Origin: Mnemiopsis leidyi | Lineage: Eukaryota; Ctenophora; Tentaculata; Lobata; Bolinopsidae | Assembly (NCBI GenBank): GCA_000226015.1 | Contig: JH155704.1 | Span: forward strand, 6,061 to 34,397 | Length of the DNA stretch: 28,337 nt | Direction: 5' to 3' | Shown: one piece after another, positions 11,302-21,000 of the stretch | How positions within the stretch are numbered: the first letter of the stretch is position 1 | How the letters are laid out: every line of letters starts with the position of its first letter | Made by a program: the position numbers and the translations under genes | The notes under the pieces: model-generated | Told to the model about the DNA's origin: nothing | What the model saw: the letters and a program-made list of their open reading frames with translations, nothing else | Databases searched by the model: none

Positions 11302-11340
11302 ATCTTGCCATTTGGGCCCTTCGGGCCCAAATGGCAAGAT
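11302..11340. repeat. perfect 18-bp inverted repeat with 3-base loop
   Basis: The left arm ATCTTGCCATTTGGGCCC (11302-11319) and the right arm GGGCCCAAATGGCAAGAT (11323-11340) are exact reverse complements around TTC. No mismatch is present, so either strand or a transcript could form a very stable hairpin. It is not followed by a T-run on the plus strand. It does not match the histone mRNA 3' stem-loop and is short for a microRNA precursor. It may be the core of a palindromic mobile repeat. Confidence 0.9.
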
Positions 11341-13036
11341 ACGGGAAAAAATCTACATTTTATACATTCACAAATAAAACGCTTTTATAAAATTGCTGGT
11401 AGGTATACCTTGATGTAGTAATAGGGTAACCAATGCAATGGCCATGGGGCGTTTAAATTTTAGTTGTACTAAGTTTATTGTAAAGATTTTGTTGCTCACA
11501 TATTTGAATGATATCGACAGTTGGTTGACGTAGGGAAAATTCTGATTTCCAATGACGGTGATTAACCAATTAGAACTTAAGAACGTCAAATCAATATCGA
11601 TAGACGTTTTCACGTTTTACAATTAGTTCTGACTCCATAAAAATCAGAAATTTCCTTCATTCTAATGCTATTATACGGCAGCCGGAGCCAGCGTCGTCAC
11701 ATACCAATGTGCTACATCTACTTCCCCCTCATTGCTAGGACTCATCAAGATTTTCCCAAATATGCATGTGAGAAATAATGATAATAAAACCTCCTTATTG
11801 TCTCTATATTCTCTTAATTGGTAAAATCGTTAAAATTTTGACCAAGACTTCTACCAAAACTCAAAAATTGCCACAATCGAAATCAAAATGGTTAACCTAT
11901 ATTTTACTGCAAAATACGTCAAATTTGTGAATAAAACATAAATTTTACAATGACCATAGGGTAACTTTCTGAGTGTCAATAGCAATGTTCATTGATCAAT
12001 TCGTTTCACTATCGACCATGAGGCAAATTGCATTATTTCATGGCCATAGTCGGTGTTTTACCTCTACCATGATTTCATAATAGCACTCTAAAACTTTACA
12101 AGAAAAAGTTTATTATGAAATATGGCATTAACTGGTTAGTTATTTTCTTATTTCATAAAAAGTGTCACATTCATCCCTTGTACATAGTAAATCGGTTTTT
12201 ACCAACAGGCACCAATTCAGAATAAATTAGATAATATCAAGGATACATTGTTCACGAACTTATCGAGTCAGCTTAGCCTCAAGAAGATGGATTGTGATTT
12301 TATAAGACACCCAATCATGTTAATGAATTTATAGGCAATCTGCTTTGTTCACTGATGCCGTTCAGGTTGTCATAAATGGTGATTGTTAAAATTATGAGTT
12401 AGAAATACTTGTGTCGATTGTGTTTAATTTAAAACCTGCGAAACGCGAACTACAAAAATTCTACCTCAATTATTCATGGGTTCATGGCCAATGGCCATTT
12501 AAAAGTTCCCTCGTGCAAACAGTATAGTCCATACCTAATTAGGGTAAAAACACTATAATTCGTTCTAGATCCTGAATGAGAGTACAAGCTCTGTTTGGGA
12601 GATAATTGTTTTTGTTAATTTGTCTAATTAAATGTACATGTTAAAGTAAATTCACCTTTAACCAAAATTTGTTCATTTTTTGAAGCTTTTTCTTTTTACT
12701 ATTTACTATTGCCCTCTTCCATCGAATATTTTTGAAAAAGGAGAACAGTAGGTACTAAAGAATAATGATCTGTACACTGTCCTGCACACTGACCGGGTGC
12801 AGAGCACTACAAACCAGGAGCTGTACAAACTAGCTAACTAGGGGCTGTAAGATGAGACATGTAGACATGTCGCACCAGGTGTGCTATACCAGGGAGGGGG
12901 GCAGTGTAGTGCTGTTAGTCAGGGGGAGGGGTCACACACACACTATACAGCTTGCTCTAACACCACATCTTCTTCATCTTCGGTGTCGTGTTATACAACC
13001 AAAACAAGATCATTTACATCCCCAGTTCACGTCCTA
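11341..13036. other. non-coding stretch
   Basis: This is AT-rich DNA without a supported gene. A GC-rich island (CGGCAGCCGGAGCCAGCGTC) lies near 11677-11696. A G-rich stretch with several runs of three or more G is at 12892-12930. A minus-strand 81-codon open frame at 11368-11613 is AT-driven and not called. Confidence 0.5.
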
Positions 13037-13270
13037 AACTTGGCCCATAAGAACTTAGTTAATCAGAACTTGGTTCATCAGAACTTGGTTCATCAAAACT
13101 TAGTTCATCAAAACTTACTTCATCAGAACTTAGTTCATCAGAACTTAGTTCATCAGAACTTGTTTCATCAGAACTTGGTTCATCAGGACTTGGTTCATCA
13201 GAACTTGGTTCATCAGAACTTGGTTCATCAGAACTTGGTTCATCAGAACTTGGTCTATCAATTAAAACTT
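13037..13270. repeat. 15-bp tandem array, about 15 copies
   Basis: The unit AACTTGGTTCATCAG recurs every 15 bases from 13037 to the last clear unit at 13247, with a decayed copy after it. Copies differ by a few substitutions, most often G to A in AACTTAG. Because 15 is divisible by three, a frame reading His-Gln-Asn-Leu-Val stays open across it. The interior lacks codon-position-biased change that would indicate a protein, so it is called a minisatellite. Confidence 0.93.
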
Positions 13271-13664
13271 CGTTATAAAGTTATGGTGAAGTGAAATCAC
13301 AACAACACTTTGGTTGAATTGGAGTATCTGCCTTTGTTTATTTGTCGTCCCAACGTGAAGCAAACGTTACTTTCTAACTACTGGTTAGTTATATCATAAA
13401 TACTTAAATACTGCAACATCTAAATGTTATTAACAGTGTGTAAGAAATCCAAACCCTGTAGGCTGATTTCAGACAAATCACAGAATACAAAATTAATTTT
13501 CTTCATCATTGGCCCAAAAATAATTTTAAAACCCAATAGGCAATAACTCTATCCTGGATCATGATTATAATGTTTTGATAACACTAATATCTTACTATTT
13601 GAAAACATTTACAAATTGTTTTTATTTGTAAACACGACTAATCGAAAATACACAAAGCTCTTAC
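13271..13664. other. short non-coding stretch
   Basis: There is nothing recognisable beyond a small inverted repeat (TAACTA facing TTAGTTA) near 13375-13392. The DNA is AT-rich. Confidence 0.5.
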
Positions 13665-13784
13665 CTTCTGAAAGAAAAAGGGAGGCTGGAGAGGTGAACA
13701 CGAATAGCACTCTCTGTAGGTGCGCTCTGGGCACGTGTCGATCTCGATTTCATGCCGCAGTGTACTCCATACTTCATGTAGAGT
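13665..13784 (-). CDS. candidate internal exon, 40 codons
   Basis: On the minus strand a TTACAG acceptor (AG at plus 13786-13785) precedes 120 bases in a single open frame. These end at AAG|GTAAGA, a strong donor with GT at plus 13664-13663. The exon is phase 0 at both ends. It encodes TLHEVWSTLRHEIEIDTCPE then RTYRECYSCSPLQPPFFFQK, a mixed-charge sequence with Cys-x7-Cys-x2-Cys, and many codons end in G or C. The frame stays open upstream to a TGA near 13860. A caution: the end of the exon is pyrimidine-rich and could itself be an acceptor tract. A 141-codon plus-strand ORF also covers the region. The family is not recognised. Confidence 0.38.
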
Positions 13785-14287
13785 CTGTAACAGCGAGCGA
13801 AATTGCAATGTTTGGGCGAATATTCGGACCGCTTGGATTTCCGTTTTTGTTTGAACATTTCACGAGTGAAAATCGATGCAAACCGATGCAAAAAACAAAC
13901 AACTGCAAGGCGGATAAGAATGAAGCAATTATGACGTCTTTCAGTATTTCTAGTCCAATGAGTAAAAATCTAAAAATAAATGAGTCCTACCACGAGAAAA
14001 AGAGCATAAAAAGCATACTATATAATAAAGGTATAGAATAATGGATCGTCGATATGGGCTATAAAATTCTAAGTGCCCTGAATTTGAAAGACAATACTAC
14101 AGTGCGATAGCAAGGACCAGTTTTTGAAGCAACATACATTAGGATGACAAGAAGGCATTTTATATCTAGGGTGATGTTTGAGATTATGATTATGGCAAAT
14201 CCTTGGACTTCTTTTTATATCCATACTAGAAGAGCAAGATTGTTAAATTTAAGACAATTATATCTGCCCGACCTTCAAATATCAGTA

Positions 14288-14301
14288 TTTGCACGTGCAA
14301 A
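14288..14301. promoter_or_regulatory. 14-bp palindrome with E-box core
   Basis: TTTGCACGTGCAAA is a perfect palindrome with CACGTG at 14292-14297. It resembles the longer palindrome at 11270-11289, sharing the GCACGTGC core and A/T-rich ends. This suggests a recurrent site type in the window. Confidence 0.45.
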
Positions 14302-14525
14302 CCATTAGATATACAACTCACAAAGTTCGAACAGACAATGATACAACCTACTAATCTAGAAGTCATCAAATATTCAATTTGAGGGCAGATGTTGGGCGCA
14401 GTAATTATGTGGTTGCGCAATCAAAATCGCTTGGCGATTGAATTTTTAAGTGTGGGGTAATTTTTAAAAAGAGTCCTAAAAATCCGCAGCCACGACGCAC
14501 AAAACACGTGTGGTGTGTGGACGAA

Positions 14526-14723
14526 ATGAGATTATTTTTGCTAAAATCAACTCTATTAAACACCACCTGCTGCTATATGACAGTGTGTACAGTACAATGT
14601 GAGAGTGTGTGTTATGAGCCACATTTTCATGTTTTTAATCGCCATCTGAACAGGTTTTTATATGAAAATAGCGAGAAATATTTCAAAATTGTTGGTCCTT
14701 TTATTGACACCACGAAGAGTTGA
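14526..14723 (+). CDS. hypothetical small ORF
   Basis: ATG at 14526 opens 65 residues, starting MRLFLLKSTLLNTTCCYMTV and ending at a TGA. The N-terminus has a basic residue followed by a leucine-rich stretch that could pass as a weak signal peptide, followed by four spaced cysteines. A second ORF begins six bases after it. Codon usage follows the AT-rich background and no family is recognised, so chance is likely. Confidence 0.15.
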   Translation: MRLFLLKSTLLNTTCCYMTVCTVQCESVCYEPHFHVFNRHLNRFLYENSEKYFKIVGPFIDTTKS

Positions 14724-14729
14724 AATGGA

Positions 14730-15029
14730 ATGGAAGTCAAATTAATTTCAAAGTTTTTTTTTCAAAAGAAATTGCGTTCCAAACGAAAGGAGCTTTTGCA
14801 TGATCTGAGATTGGACACAAAACGTTTGACTAAACGAACGGGAAGCCTAATTTTTTCCTTCCATGTATACATATTTAAGTTACTTTTTATAGGAAACACT
14901 GCCAAATTTAAGCTTTTGTGCTCCAAGTCATTCAAAAGAAGGCGTTTAACTGATGAAGGATATATTTTGACTTTTGATGCAAACACTTCCTTATTAATTA
15001 TTATAGTAGGCGTTCTATCTTGTCAATAA
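14730..15029 (+). CDS. hypothetical ORF, Lys/Arg-rich
   Basis: ATG at 14730 opens 99 residues to a TAA. The first half is strongly basic (for example KKLRSKRKELLHDLRLDTKR). The end is hydrophobic (SLLIIIVGVLS), which could be a C-terminal membrane segment. It sits just downstream of the ORF ending at 14723 on the same strand. Third codon positions are not GC-enriched and a minus-strand frame is also open, so confidence is low. The family is not recognised. Confidence 0.2.
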   Translation: MEVKLISKFFFQKKLRSKRKELLHDLRLDTKRLTKRTGSLIFSFHVYIFKLLFIGNTAKFKLLCSKSFKRRRLTDEGYILTFDANTSLLIIIVGVLSCQ

Positions 15030-15742
15030 GTGTTCTAAACGGTTTAGATCTAGACAATACAGATTGAACAAAATGATCCATTGGCCAGAACAAATAAAGC
15101 GCAAACTGGCGGTATATCTTGGAGGTGGTTATAATCAAAACATTACAGGGTGATTACGGCGTGACACGTCTAGCTGTAATTGGTGGCGGTGTTGTTGTGT
15201 GATACAACATAAAACAAGGTGGTGGACCCAGCTCTCGGCTTACACACGCTCACTATATTGGATTGCTCCTGGAGTTAAAATTTGATGAGGGTAGCGCTGT
15301 AGTCTGCACATCTAAACTTTAATAACTTGGCCCATCAGGAGAATCGGGGGCATTAGTCCGCGTGGATCTGGTAGGTTGTAGTTATGGGAAGGGAAGATCA
15401 AAAGCGGCAACTTAACGGACACTGTTTCGAATTGAACTGAGTAACTACGATAGGTAGCTGATGGTTAGACGGTAAATACCGCGCTGCTGATCCCGTTAAA
15501 CCTGAGAAAAACGACCAAACCTATCAACTGTAATACTGGTGGATCTACTGGAGCTATATCTAGAGAGAAACGGAGAGTAAGCGGTCAGACCGCCAGGATT
15601 ACAAGTAAATTGCGGGAGGGAGGGTAATGACTTAAAACACTCTACAACAAGGAGCCGTACAGCCGCCAGTAGCAGATGTTACCTGACTGCTGTTAAAAGT
15701 GGCACTATCGTACTATCGTCTCTGTCGTGCAGGTGCCTAATT
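15030..15742. other. non-coding stretch with higher GC
   Basis: This part is less AT-rich than most of the window, but all frames are frequently interrupted and no exon with matching splice sites was found. No repeat was recognised. Confidence 0.5.
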
Positions 15743-15933
15743 CCAGCCTCCTCACTCCCGGTCATACATATCCAGCCTCCTCACTCCCGGTCATATATAT
15801 CCAGCCTCCTCACTCCCGGTCATATATATCCAGCCTCCTCACTCCCGGTCATACATATCCAGCCTCCTCACTCCCGGTCATACATATCCAGCCTCCTCAC
15901 TCCCGGTCATATATATCCAGCCTCCTCACTCCC
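15743..15933. repeat. 29-bp tandem array, about 6.6 copies
   Basis: The unit CCAGCCTCCTCACTCCCGGT followed by CATAYATAT recurs exactly every 29 bases, at 15743, 15772, 15801, 15830, 15859 and 15888, with a partial copy from 15917. The only visible variation is C or T in the CATAYAT part. High identity points to recent expansion. The period is not a multiple of three, so the open frame across it shifts phrase from copy to copy and is not coding. Confidence 0.95.
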
Positions 15934-17327
15934 CCCTCCTCACACAGTGCACTGGTATATGGGATAAGTAAATAAGTAAGTAAGGCAAACTACGAAAGTA
16001 GTAAGTAGCTTAGTACCAATCGATTGGACACTTTCTATGACTATTGAGGAAAGATAAAGTTGAATCTTCGAATCAGTTCTTTCTATAAGTACAAAGCTGC
16101 CTTGGCATTATATAGCAAATAGATCAACTTAATGGGATAATCGACGGATAAAGATACAAAAATTTAACCCATATCTGTGAAAGCGGGCATCCAATAATCA
16201 TTTGCCAAGTAGCGTAGACCAATAATGATACAAAAATGTAGCAGTAATACACAATTATCATTAACAGAGGAGTGTTGAGGCAGTCCTACACCAATTCAAG
16301 TGAAATATTTGAGTAATGCAACATCGCACCTACTTTTTAGCCTGAAATAGTTACGAGCTTATCCAGTACTACTACTGCACTTATAATTAGAAAATTCGGG
16401 AAAAACTCGCGGTTTCCCGGCCAAAAATTCGCCTGTGATATTCTATTAGATATAACAGAATCTCGTATATTCGGCTGATCATCCTTTTCTGAGCCTTTAC
16501 AGCTTGCTATCTCATTTTGCACTTTGAACTTTGTTAATTATGAATTTTGCCACATCATAATATCATCATTTCATGAATATGCATGCGCACAAGCCTATTT
16601 TTACTATTTTCTGCTTACTGTAAGCGAATTAAAATTCACGACAAATTTTGTTTTATAGTTAATATTGTTATCTCAACTTAGACTGCACAAGCTGTATTTA
16701 GATCTGATCTTGTAGCATGGTTGTGTTTAGTCACAGTAATTTCAACAATAGGGAAATATCATTCATAAAATTCGAAGACACTAGATCTTGCCAAATTTTA
16801 CCCGTATTTAGTTTTATGTTCGTTTTGTTGGTCTAAATTTCGGGTTTGTCCAATATTCTTAAACTGTAACACATCGGCATAATATTTCGTCGAATTAACT
16901 AAAATATTAATCTACTTCTACAGCCGTTATATAGATCCGCGTGTATATTCTGCTAATCTTTATACAAATAGTCTAGAAAATAGACATCATTACAGTCGTA
17001 CTACAATAGCTACCAGCTCTTATCATCTTACCCATCTTATCACCCCAAACAAAACGACGCAAAACAGATCAAAAAACTCGGGACGACAAAAAAACCAAGT
17101 TGAGTAGTAGTAGTAGAAGTAAATTTTATGGAGTTTTTATAATGAAATTGTGGCGAAGAATTTATTACATCAAAACCGGTGATTGTCAAATGTGTGGTGA
17201 CATGTTCTGTCAAGAATGATGTAAAATACCTTTCACAATACCAATCAACTTGCACTCCGTCTGTAACAACACGATGTCTTCCAACATGATGGAACAGTCC
17301 GAAAATCCTAGGAACTATGTGTCTTAC
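15934..17327. other. non-coding stretch
   Basis: A GTAA-type short repeat (AAGTAAATAAGTAAGTAAGG) lies at 15965-15984. An imperfect hairpin TTACTGTAA is near 16616. A plus-strand open segment at about 17145-17275 has a Cys-x3-Cys ... Cys ... Cys spacing but no start or clear exon borders. The rest is AT-rich and featureless. Confidence 0.45.
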
Positions 17328-17384
17328 CTTAACTACAACGCCCAAGTAATGACCATGACGCCACATACAGAAACAAACAGACAT
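17328..17384 (-). CDS. weak candidate first coding exon
   Basis: ATG at 17384-17382 opens 19 codons (MSVCFCMWRHGHYLGVVVK) that end exactly at AAG|GTAAGA, a good donor in phase 0. The same frame remains open past the donor as a 114-codon ORF to 17040, so an unspliced reading is also possible. The coding content is small, no acceptor-matched downstream exon was found, and the family is unknown. Confidence 0.2.
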
Positions 17385-17548
17385 AGAAATGTGGAATGAA
17401 ACAAATCATGTTGAGGTTATTTACGGACTCGAACGTGAAGATTTTGACAAGCCACTTAAAGCATTACAGGTGAAATACGTCCAAGTTTCTGACAAAGCAA
17501 AGCGAGATAGTAAGAACAGCATGTGCACCTCAAATATGACAACGGAAT

Positions 17549-17860
17549 ATGAGCCGTAGTATACGATTCCGAAGAGGCGTGGGGACGGAACGCTTGTGTC
17601 TGCATGATAAATTGTGCGAAATCGGGACTCTGTTGTCAGTAAACAAGAGTGATTACGAATGTGAGGAAAGCACTATTGGTACAAATCACACACACACACG
17701 AACTTATGACACCAGAGTCACAAAGGCAGCTATTATCGCTGGAACTGATATCTTTGTAGATTTATATACCTATTTATATATCATATATATAGTAGTTTTA
17801 TTGGCTTCCCATACTGGTGCCATAACCAGCTTATTGGATTTTGTTCTCGGCCCGTCTTGA
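17549..17860 (+). CDS. hypothetical ORF with C-terminal hydrophobic segment
   Basis: ATG at 17549 opens 103 residues to a TGA. The N-terminal half is polar and carries basic and acidic residues (MSRSIRFRRGVGTERLCLHD). Residues of about 70-93 (IFVDLYTYLYIIYIVVLLA) are hydrophobic, suggesting one membrane span. A short CA run lies inside the frame and produces His-Thr repeats. It is one of few ATG-started frames above 100 codons here, but about one such frame is expected by chance in AT-rich DNA of this length. No family is recognised. Confidence 0.25.
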   Translation: MSRSIRFRRGVGTERLCLHDKLCEIGTLLSVNKSDYECEESTIGTNHTHTRTYDTRVTKAAIIAGTDIFVDLYTYLYIIYIVVLLASHTGAITSLLDFVLGPS

Positions 17861-18236
17861 CAGGGAAGGTCTTGTTAAATGGTTAGGTTGAGGGTCTCAA
17901 CATTTTGATGATGTGCTTAGTCAAGAATTTCAGTTGAACTATTGAGAAAGTATTGGGTGGATGGAGAATATCCGAGCACATTAAAACTACCGCAAATCAA
18001 AGCGAATCCCGCTCACAAAGAAACACGGAGAGAAAAACAATCATACTGATTTAAATTTGCACCCGTAGCCACGAGCACTGCGGTTTCACAGATACTACAT
18101 CAGTACTCAGCAGCAAGTTTAGAATGGAGTCTTCAGACGTCACGCTCACATCCTACACATAATTCGGCGGTGTGGACTGTGGACTCCACTGATTCGGGCT
18201 CTGCAATCCTTACATACATACCCTTACATATATGTA
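17861..18236. other. non-coding stretch
   Basis: No supported feature was seen; frames are short. Confidence 0.5.
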
Positions 18237-18322
18237 GTCCGAATTCGGACAAATGTCGCCAATCTGGACATTTGTCCGACAACGACTCTTGTCCGAAAGA
18301 AGATATTTCGTTGTCGGACAAG
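18237..18322. repeat. interleaved inverted repeats built on GTCCGA/TCGGAC
   Basis: Three self-complementary structures overlap. GTCCGAATTCGGAC is a perfect palindrome at 18237-18250. GGACAAATGTC (18247-18257) pairs with GACATTTGTCC (18267-18277). GTCCGACAACGA (18274-18285) pairs with TCGTTGTCGGAC (18308-18319). A further CTTGTCCGA/TCGGACAAG pair competes with the last one. Small ORFs across it encode Ser-Asp-Lys-like echoes of the repeat and are not genes. It may be a mobile-element end, a multi-site protein target or a structured RNA. Confidence 0.85.
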
Positions 18323-19829
18323 AATCGTGGTCTTTGCCCAAAACTATTGGGTTATTTTGACACACTTCACACTTAGCATCTCCCAGTAACACAATACACA
18401 GTAAGACGGATACTTCACAGAGATAAAACAGCAACGCTACGGCTGGAATAATTTTATCGTTAGAAATAGTCACAGGCGGGGATCATTAGACCTGATTTTA
18501 ACACTGCAAAATTTTCTTATTTCACCAGAAAACTTGGCCGTTGAATGCCAAGGCCAGTCTCAAAACTTAAGCGACCTCAAAACAACGATACGGCATCATA
18601 TCACTTCTAAAAGCAACGAAACAAAGACATTTTGGATTTGCGAGGAACACTCGAGGTAGTCACGTGGGTACTAAAAAATTTGAACAATTTTTGTCAGAAG
18701 CAGATGTTTTCAAATTCGTTGCAAGGAGGAGAATCGTCACGTACACTTAAATGGTTTAAACGAAAGTGCTTAAAATAGATCATTAAAAGTGCTAAAATAT
18801 ATCATTTTTTATAAAACCAATTGTTTGATCCTCCTTTGTTGGCACAACCAACTTTCCATGTGACACAAAAAATGAAATATAAAAGTAAAGCCCAAGTTGT
18901 CAAGTTTTGAGATTTAGTGTATGGCATGGTTCTACATGAGCAATGAAAGGATTACTTTAACTCAATAAAATAACTACTTAGTCACTCAGAAAGTTAAAAG
19001 AAGCATTGAAACGATGCTGATGTATCAAATTTGCAGATCTGGACATAGCGCTGAGAAATACTTGCACTTTACAATGCCAGACAATCAGGCCGAGTTTCAT
19101 GAATATGAATAGCTGCATCCACAGCTTTAATGCAATTACAATCTCTTGGCTGCGCCAAACGAAATGCTGGGCGGTCAGCTAGCTTGTTAAGCTAATTTTG
19201 GCAAAGGGATAAACTGGCAGCACGTGTTTTAGAACCTGCAATACTTAAAGAAAATATGACCGTGCAGACGGGGCCAGGTTGACAGCTCAGATGATTTTAA
19301 TATGGTAGGAAAATGGTGCGGGTATGGTTGATTGATTGGATTAACTGTCATGAAGCAAATGTCAGGATCTAGGTCACTGTCCATGAAGTGTGTGAAGGGA
19401 CGAACCGCTACTAAAATGACGGAATTTTAGAGAATCTATTATAAATATACGTCAAGTCCTCGAATAATTTACTGACAAAGGAATATACACGAAATTGATC
19501 AAAGTACTAATAAAGCATTGCCATTAGGTGTCTATAACTGACTTTGCGACTCGCCCTCTATTGACCATTGTATAATACAACTAATGGTAACTATGTCTGC
19601 TTCGTTGAACATTGCAAGATCTTCTCGAATCAAACTTGAAACTCTGCTCCCACCCTTGTACGGTGGTCTACAAAAAAACATGCAAACTTAAATAGAACTG
19701 TGGTAGAACAAGCACGGGCTACACAATGAGCTATACGTTTAAACGAAGGGTCGACAAAAGAAGGCAGCCTGGTAAGAAAGGCACACACACAGTCACACGG
19801 GCTTAACTACAATTAAATGTACCGAGACA
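18323..19829. other. non-coding stretch
   Basis: Apart from CACGTG at 18661-18666 and 19221-19226 and an imperfect short duplication (AAGTGCTTAAAATAGATCATT / AAGTGCTAAAATATATCATT, each split by small changes) near 18762-18805, nothing was recognised. Confidence 0.5.
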
Positions 19830-19970
19830 ATGGAAGTTTGGAGCACAGTGTACTGGTTGGAGCGAACTAAACTGTACCAATTTGTACCAAATAGGGACGG
19901 GGCACCTTGGAGATATCTTATAACGAGGGACTGGATCAAGGGTTTAGGGAACCGCATCAAAGAGAGGTAG
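19830..19970 (+). CDS. weak candidate small ORF or terminal exon, Trp-rich
   Basis: ATG at 19830 opens 46 residues, beginning MEVWSTVYWLERTKLYQFVP and ending GLGNRIKER before a TAG. Four tryptophans, balanced charge and about 54% G/C at third positions make it more protein-like than the background. The frame is also open upstream to a TAA at 19773-19775. The opposite strand is open too, in a 59-codon frame, which weakens the case. No family is recognised. Confidence 0.22.
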   Translation: MEVWSTVYWLERTKLYQFVPNRDGAPWRYLITRDWIKGLGNRIKER

Positions 19971-20139
19971 CTCTATCGAGTATAATGAGACTGGTCCCAT
20001 TAGTTATGTATATGAGTATAAGAGTATAAGACGTAGGGGTCTATTTCTACCAATTACTGCAGGGATGAGACGAGGGTATTACAAAGTGCTAGGGCAAGGC
20101 TGTGAAAGAGTCTTTGTCCGCTCAAGATGGATTACCAAA

Positions 20140-20189
20140 CACGTGAACAAGCAAAGTGTTTGTTGATGCACGTGTGCGGGTTGCACGTG
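20140..20189. promoter_or_regulatory. cluster of three CACGTG E-boxes
   Basis: CACGTG occurs at 20140-20145, 20169-20174 and 20184-20189, three copies in 50 bases. The last two sit in the near-repeat TGCACGTGT. Homotypic clusters of this palindrome are typical of bHLH-bound regulatory DNA. No gene start is identified next to this cluster. Confidence 0.35.
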
Positions 20190-20628
20190 TACGAGTTAAG
20201 TGGCAATCGTTTCACTAAGTAAAGCGTGCTTTAGGGTAAGTGGGACTTCATTTGTTCACATTTGTCATAATCATCACGGATCGATTCACGCTATAAGTAT
20301 AATCAATAATGGATCCATAGTGCGACTTCTCTACTGAACAACACTTACTAACTTCAGTTGTTTACTCAGTCGTAGGGGATTACTCAGACCAATTTTAATA
20401 TATATTTTCGACCCGAATCTAACTGTTTAATTCTAAATTCAGCGATCGTCGCTCATTTTGTCAATTGCGACACCTCAAAAGCCACACCATGTTTTAAGGC
20501 TTTATATAAAAACAACACAACAAACAAAAAGGAGGACGCGCTAATAGTACACTGACATTGGTGAGGACGAATTTAAATTATTTACAGAACGACATTTAAT
20601 GTTGTACTTGTTCTTTTGTTCATTCCCT

Positions 20629-21000
20629 ACAGAGCTTGTACTGTGCAGATTGTACCTGTACTTCTGTTTATGTACAGAGCTTGTACTGTGCAGATTGTAC
20701 TTGTACTTCTGTCGATGTACAGAGCTTGTACTGTATAGATTGTACTTGTACTTCTGTCTATGTACAGAGCTTGTACTGTGCAGATTGTACTTGTACTTCT
20801 GTCTATGTACAGAGCTTGTACTGTGCAGATTGTACTTGTACTTCTGTCTATGTACAGAGCTTGTACTGTGCAGATTGTACTTGTACTTCTGTCTATGTAC
20901 AGAGCTTGTACTGTACAGATTGTACTTGTACTTTGCAGATTGTACTTGTACTGTGCAGATTGTACTTGTACTGTGCAGATTGTACTTGTACTTCTGTCTT
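20629..21000. repeat. 45-bp tandem array with 18-bp sub-repeats at its end
   Basis: Units starting ACAGAGCTTGTACTG occur at 20629, 20674, 20719, 20764, 20809, 20854 and 20899, exactly 45 bases apart. From about 20921 the array collapses to 18-bp units (TGTACTTGTACTGTGCAGAT) before ending in CTTCTGTCT. Each unit contains GTACA facing TGTAC across GAGCT, so it can form a small hairpin. Since 45 and 18 are multiples of three, at least four frames on both strands stay open for 90-170 codons. These frames are mutually exclusive readings of one repeat and are not called as genes. Confidence 0.95.

Noticed and set aside
11302-11340. Intrinsic terminator
   Set aside because: The hairpin is not followed by a T-run on the plus strand, and rho-independent termination is not expected in a eukaryotic genome.
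12892-12940. G-quadruplex candidate
   Set aside because: The four G-runs are split by a loop of about 21 bases, which is too long for a confident call.
12852-13294. 137-codon His-Gln-Asn-Leu ORF
   Set aside because: It is mostly the 15-bp array, and its upstream part has no start context or codon bias that stands apart.
13037-15933. Possible CRISPR arrays
   Set aside because: The tandem units are contiguous with no unique spacers, and the genome is eukaryotic.
17146-17277. Plus-strand open segment with Cys-x3-Cys, Cys and Cys residues resembling a secreted domain
   Set aside because: There is no polypyrimidine acceptor, no donor, and a stop soon after; the spacing matches no domain I can name.
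20290-20352. Minus-strand donor GTAAGT after a 24-codon open stretch
   Set aside because: There is no acceptor or start, and the codons follow the AT-rich background.
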